Assembly: GCA_946887105.1 (NCBI GenBank)
Contig: CAMPKJ010000254.1
Coordinates: 1-6,991 of the forward strand
Reading direction: 5' to 3'
DNA: 6,991 nucleotides
DNA from: an uncultured Acidobacteriota bacterium
GTDB taxonomy: Bacteria > Acidobacteriota > Thermoanaerobaculia > Gp7-AA8
The notes under the pieces were generated by a model, which saw nothing but the letters and a program-made list of their open reading frames with translations, was not told the origin of the DNA and searched no databases. Shown piece by piece: positions 6,400-6,991 of the stretch (within the stretch, counting starts at the first letter, position 1; each line of letters starts with the position of its first letter). A program made the translations under genes and the position numbers.

Positions 6400-6780
6400 A
6401 TGAGCAACGAACATCCTTCCGAAAAACGCGAGAGCCTCTGGCTCCTGGTGGTCTCACCAGTGATCTGGTCCGCACATTTCCTGCTCTCTTACATCACCGC
6501 GGCGATCTGGTGCGCCAAGGCAGGTCCCAATGAAGCACTGTCCTCCGCCCGCACCGCCATCGTGGTCTACACACTGCTCGCGCTGACCGGCATCGCGATC
6601 ACGGGCTGGCGCGGATATCAGCGTCACATGTTCGGCACGGTCACGTCCGCGCACGATTTCGACTCGCCGGCCGGCAGACACGGATTCCTGGGATTCGCCG
6701 TGGTGGCGTTGTCGATGCTCAGCGCGATTGCAACCGTTTATGTGGCGCTTCCGATCCTGTTCACGGAGAACTGCCGGTGA
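6400..6780 (+). CDS. Small membrane protein of unknown function in the oxidase operon
   Basis: 126 residues; I do not recognise a named family. A charged N-terminus (about 1-12) is followed by three probable membrane helices: about 13-37 (LWLLVVSPVIWSAHFLLSYI), 52-70 (TAIVVYTLLALTGIAITGW) and 94-121. A hydrophilic loop lies between helices two and three (RGYQRHMFGTVTSAHDFDSPAGRHG). His26 and Cys38 lie in or at the end of the first helix, and His76, His85 and His94 in or beside the loop. It starts 6 nt after ctaDE with only a weak upstream Shine-Dalgarno, so it is probably translated by coupling. Its stop overlaps the CtaG-type start (GTGA). Position between ctaDE and the CtaG-type gene suggests an accessory subunit (a subunit IV analogue) or an assembly helper. 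That is inferred from context only. Confidence 0.8.
   Translation: MSNEHPSEKRESLWLLVVSPVIWSAHFLLSYITAAIWCAKAGPNEALSSARTAIVVYTLLALTGIAITGWRGYQRHMFGTVTSAHDFDSPAGRHGFLGFAVVALSMLSAIATVYVALPILFTENCR
6765..6769 (+). promoter_or_regulatory. Ribosome binding site deciding the GTG start of the CtaG-type gene
   Basis: GGAGA lies 7 nt before GTG 6777-6779, within the last codons of the preceding gene. It supports a GTG start that overlaps the upstream stop as GTGA. Confidence 0.6.
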
Positions 6781-6991
6781 TCCGCCGCTGTGCTCTCCTC
6801 GCCGGCTGCATCATCGTGGCGTTTGCCTGGCTGGGACCGCTCCGCCCGCTCGTGCACGATGCGTTCTTCGCGCACATGACCATTCACATGCTCATTGTGG
6901 CGGTGGCGGCGCCGCTGCTCGCGATCGGTATTGCCGGAGGACGATTCGATCCGGTGCGCACGAGTCCCGGGCTCTTCGCGCCCATTCCGGC
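6777..6991 (+). CDS. ctaG: CtaG-type cytochrome c oxidase assembly protein (partial, cut by window end)
   Basis: The first 71 residues are visible. The reading begins at GTG and runs in frame to the edge. It opens with a short basic end (MIRR) and a membrane helix (about 5-20, CALLAGCIIVAFAWLG). Next comes PLRPLVHDAFFAHMTIHMLIVAVAAPLLAIG, where H33 and H37 form the HMxxHM pattern typical of the caa3-CtaG family of multi-helix membrane proteins. In Bacillus the family is needed for assembly of active caa3 oxidase, probably by delivering copper to the CuB site. The family normally has about seven helices, so roughly three quarters lie beyond the window. Its place directly after the oxidase genes fits this role. 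This family is distinct from the Cox11-type protein also called CtaG. The family call rests on a short stretch plus context. Confidence 0.8.
   Translation, partial: MIRRCALLAGCIIVAFAWLGPLRPLVHDAFFAHMTIHMLIVAVAAPLLAIGIAGGRFDPVRTSPGLFAPIP

Overview
The window is GC-rich bacterial DNA, roughly 60-65% G+C by eye. It is densely packed with protein genes and has no RNA gene, insertion sequence or CRISPR array that I can see. The gene content points to an aerobic, probably soil-type bacterium of a GC-rich phylum such as Acidobacteriota, Gemmatimonadota, Myxococcota or Proteobacteria. The sequence alone does not settle which. This lineage guess rests only on the fused haem-copper oxidase genes and base composition.

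Layout. (1) At 1-657 (+) lies the C-terminal two thirds of an enolase-superfamily (mandelate racemase/muconate lactonizing type) enzyme. Its beginning is scrambled: 30-63 is inverted relative to the gene between 11-base inverted repeats (19-29 and 64-74), which puts the catalytic KxK strand on the wrong DNA strand. (2) At 658-2361 (-) is a complete GH13 alpha-amylase-family enzyme of trehalose-synthase-like type. It converges on gene 1 with no spacer, and the two stop codons form TGATCA. (3) A 105-base divergent intergenic region (2362-2466) carries an imperfect palindrome. (4) From 2467 to the end (+) runs one tightly packed operon: a PPC/DUF296-domain protein (2467-2913), cytochrome c oxidase subunit II with a fused cytochrome c domain (ctaC, 2900-3865), a fused subunit I+III (ctaDE, 3862-6393), a small unrecognised membrane protein (6400-6780), and the start of a CtaG-type assembly factor (6777 to the window edge).

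How the genes work together. The last four genes form a caa3-type terminal oxidase module. The lipoprotein subunit II takes electrons through its own haem c and CuA, and subunit I holds haem a and the haem a3-CuB site. Subunit III is joined to the C-terminus of subunit I, and the CtaG-type protein probably helps insert copper. The start/stop overlaps (14, 4 and 4 nt) and the single 6-nt gap imply co-transcription and translational coupling. The PPC-domain gene is translationally tied to the oxidase, but its role there is unknown.

Most notable observations: the micro-inversion at the left end (a real rearrangement, an invertible element or an assembly error); loss of the K-channel lysine (Gln) and of the usual D-channel asparagines in an otherwise A-type subunit I; and the unnamed small membrane protein between ctaDE and ctaG. 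I did not find convincing evidence of a wholly new system.
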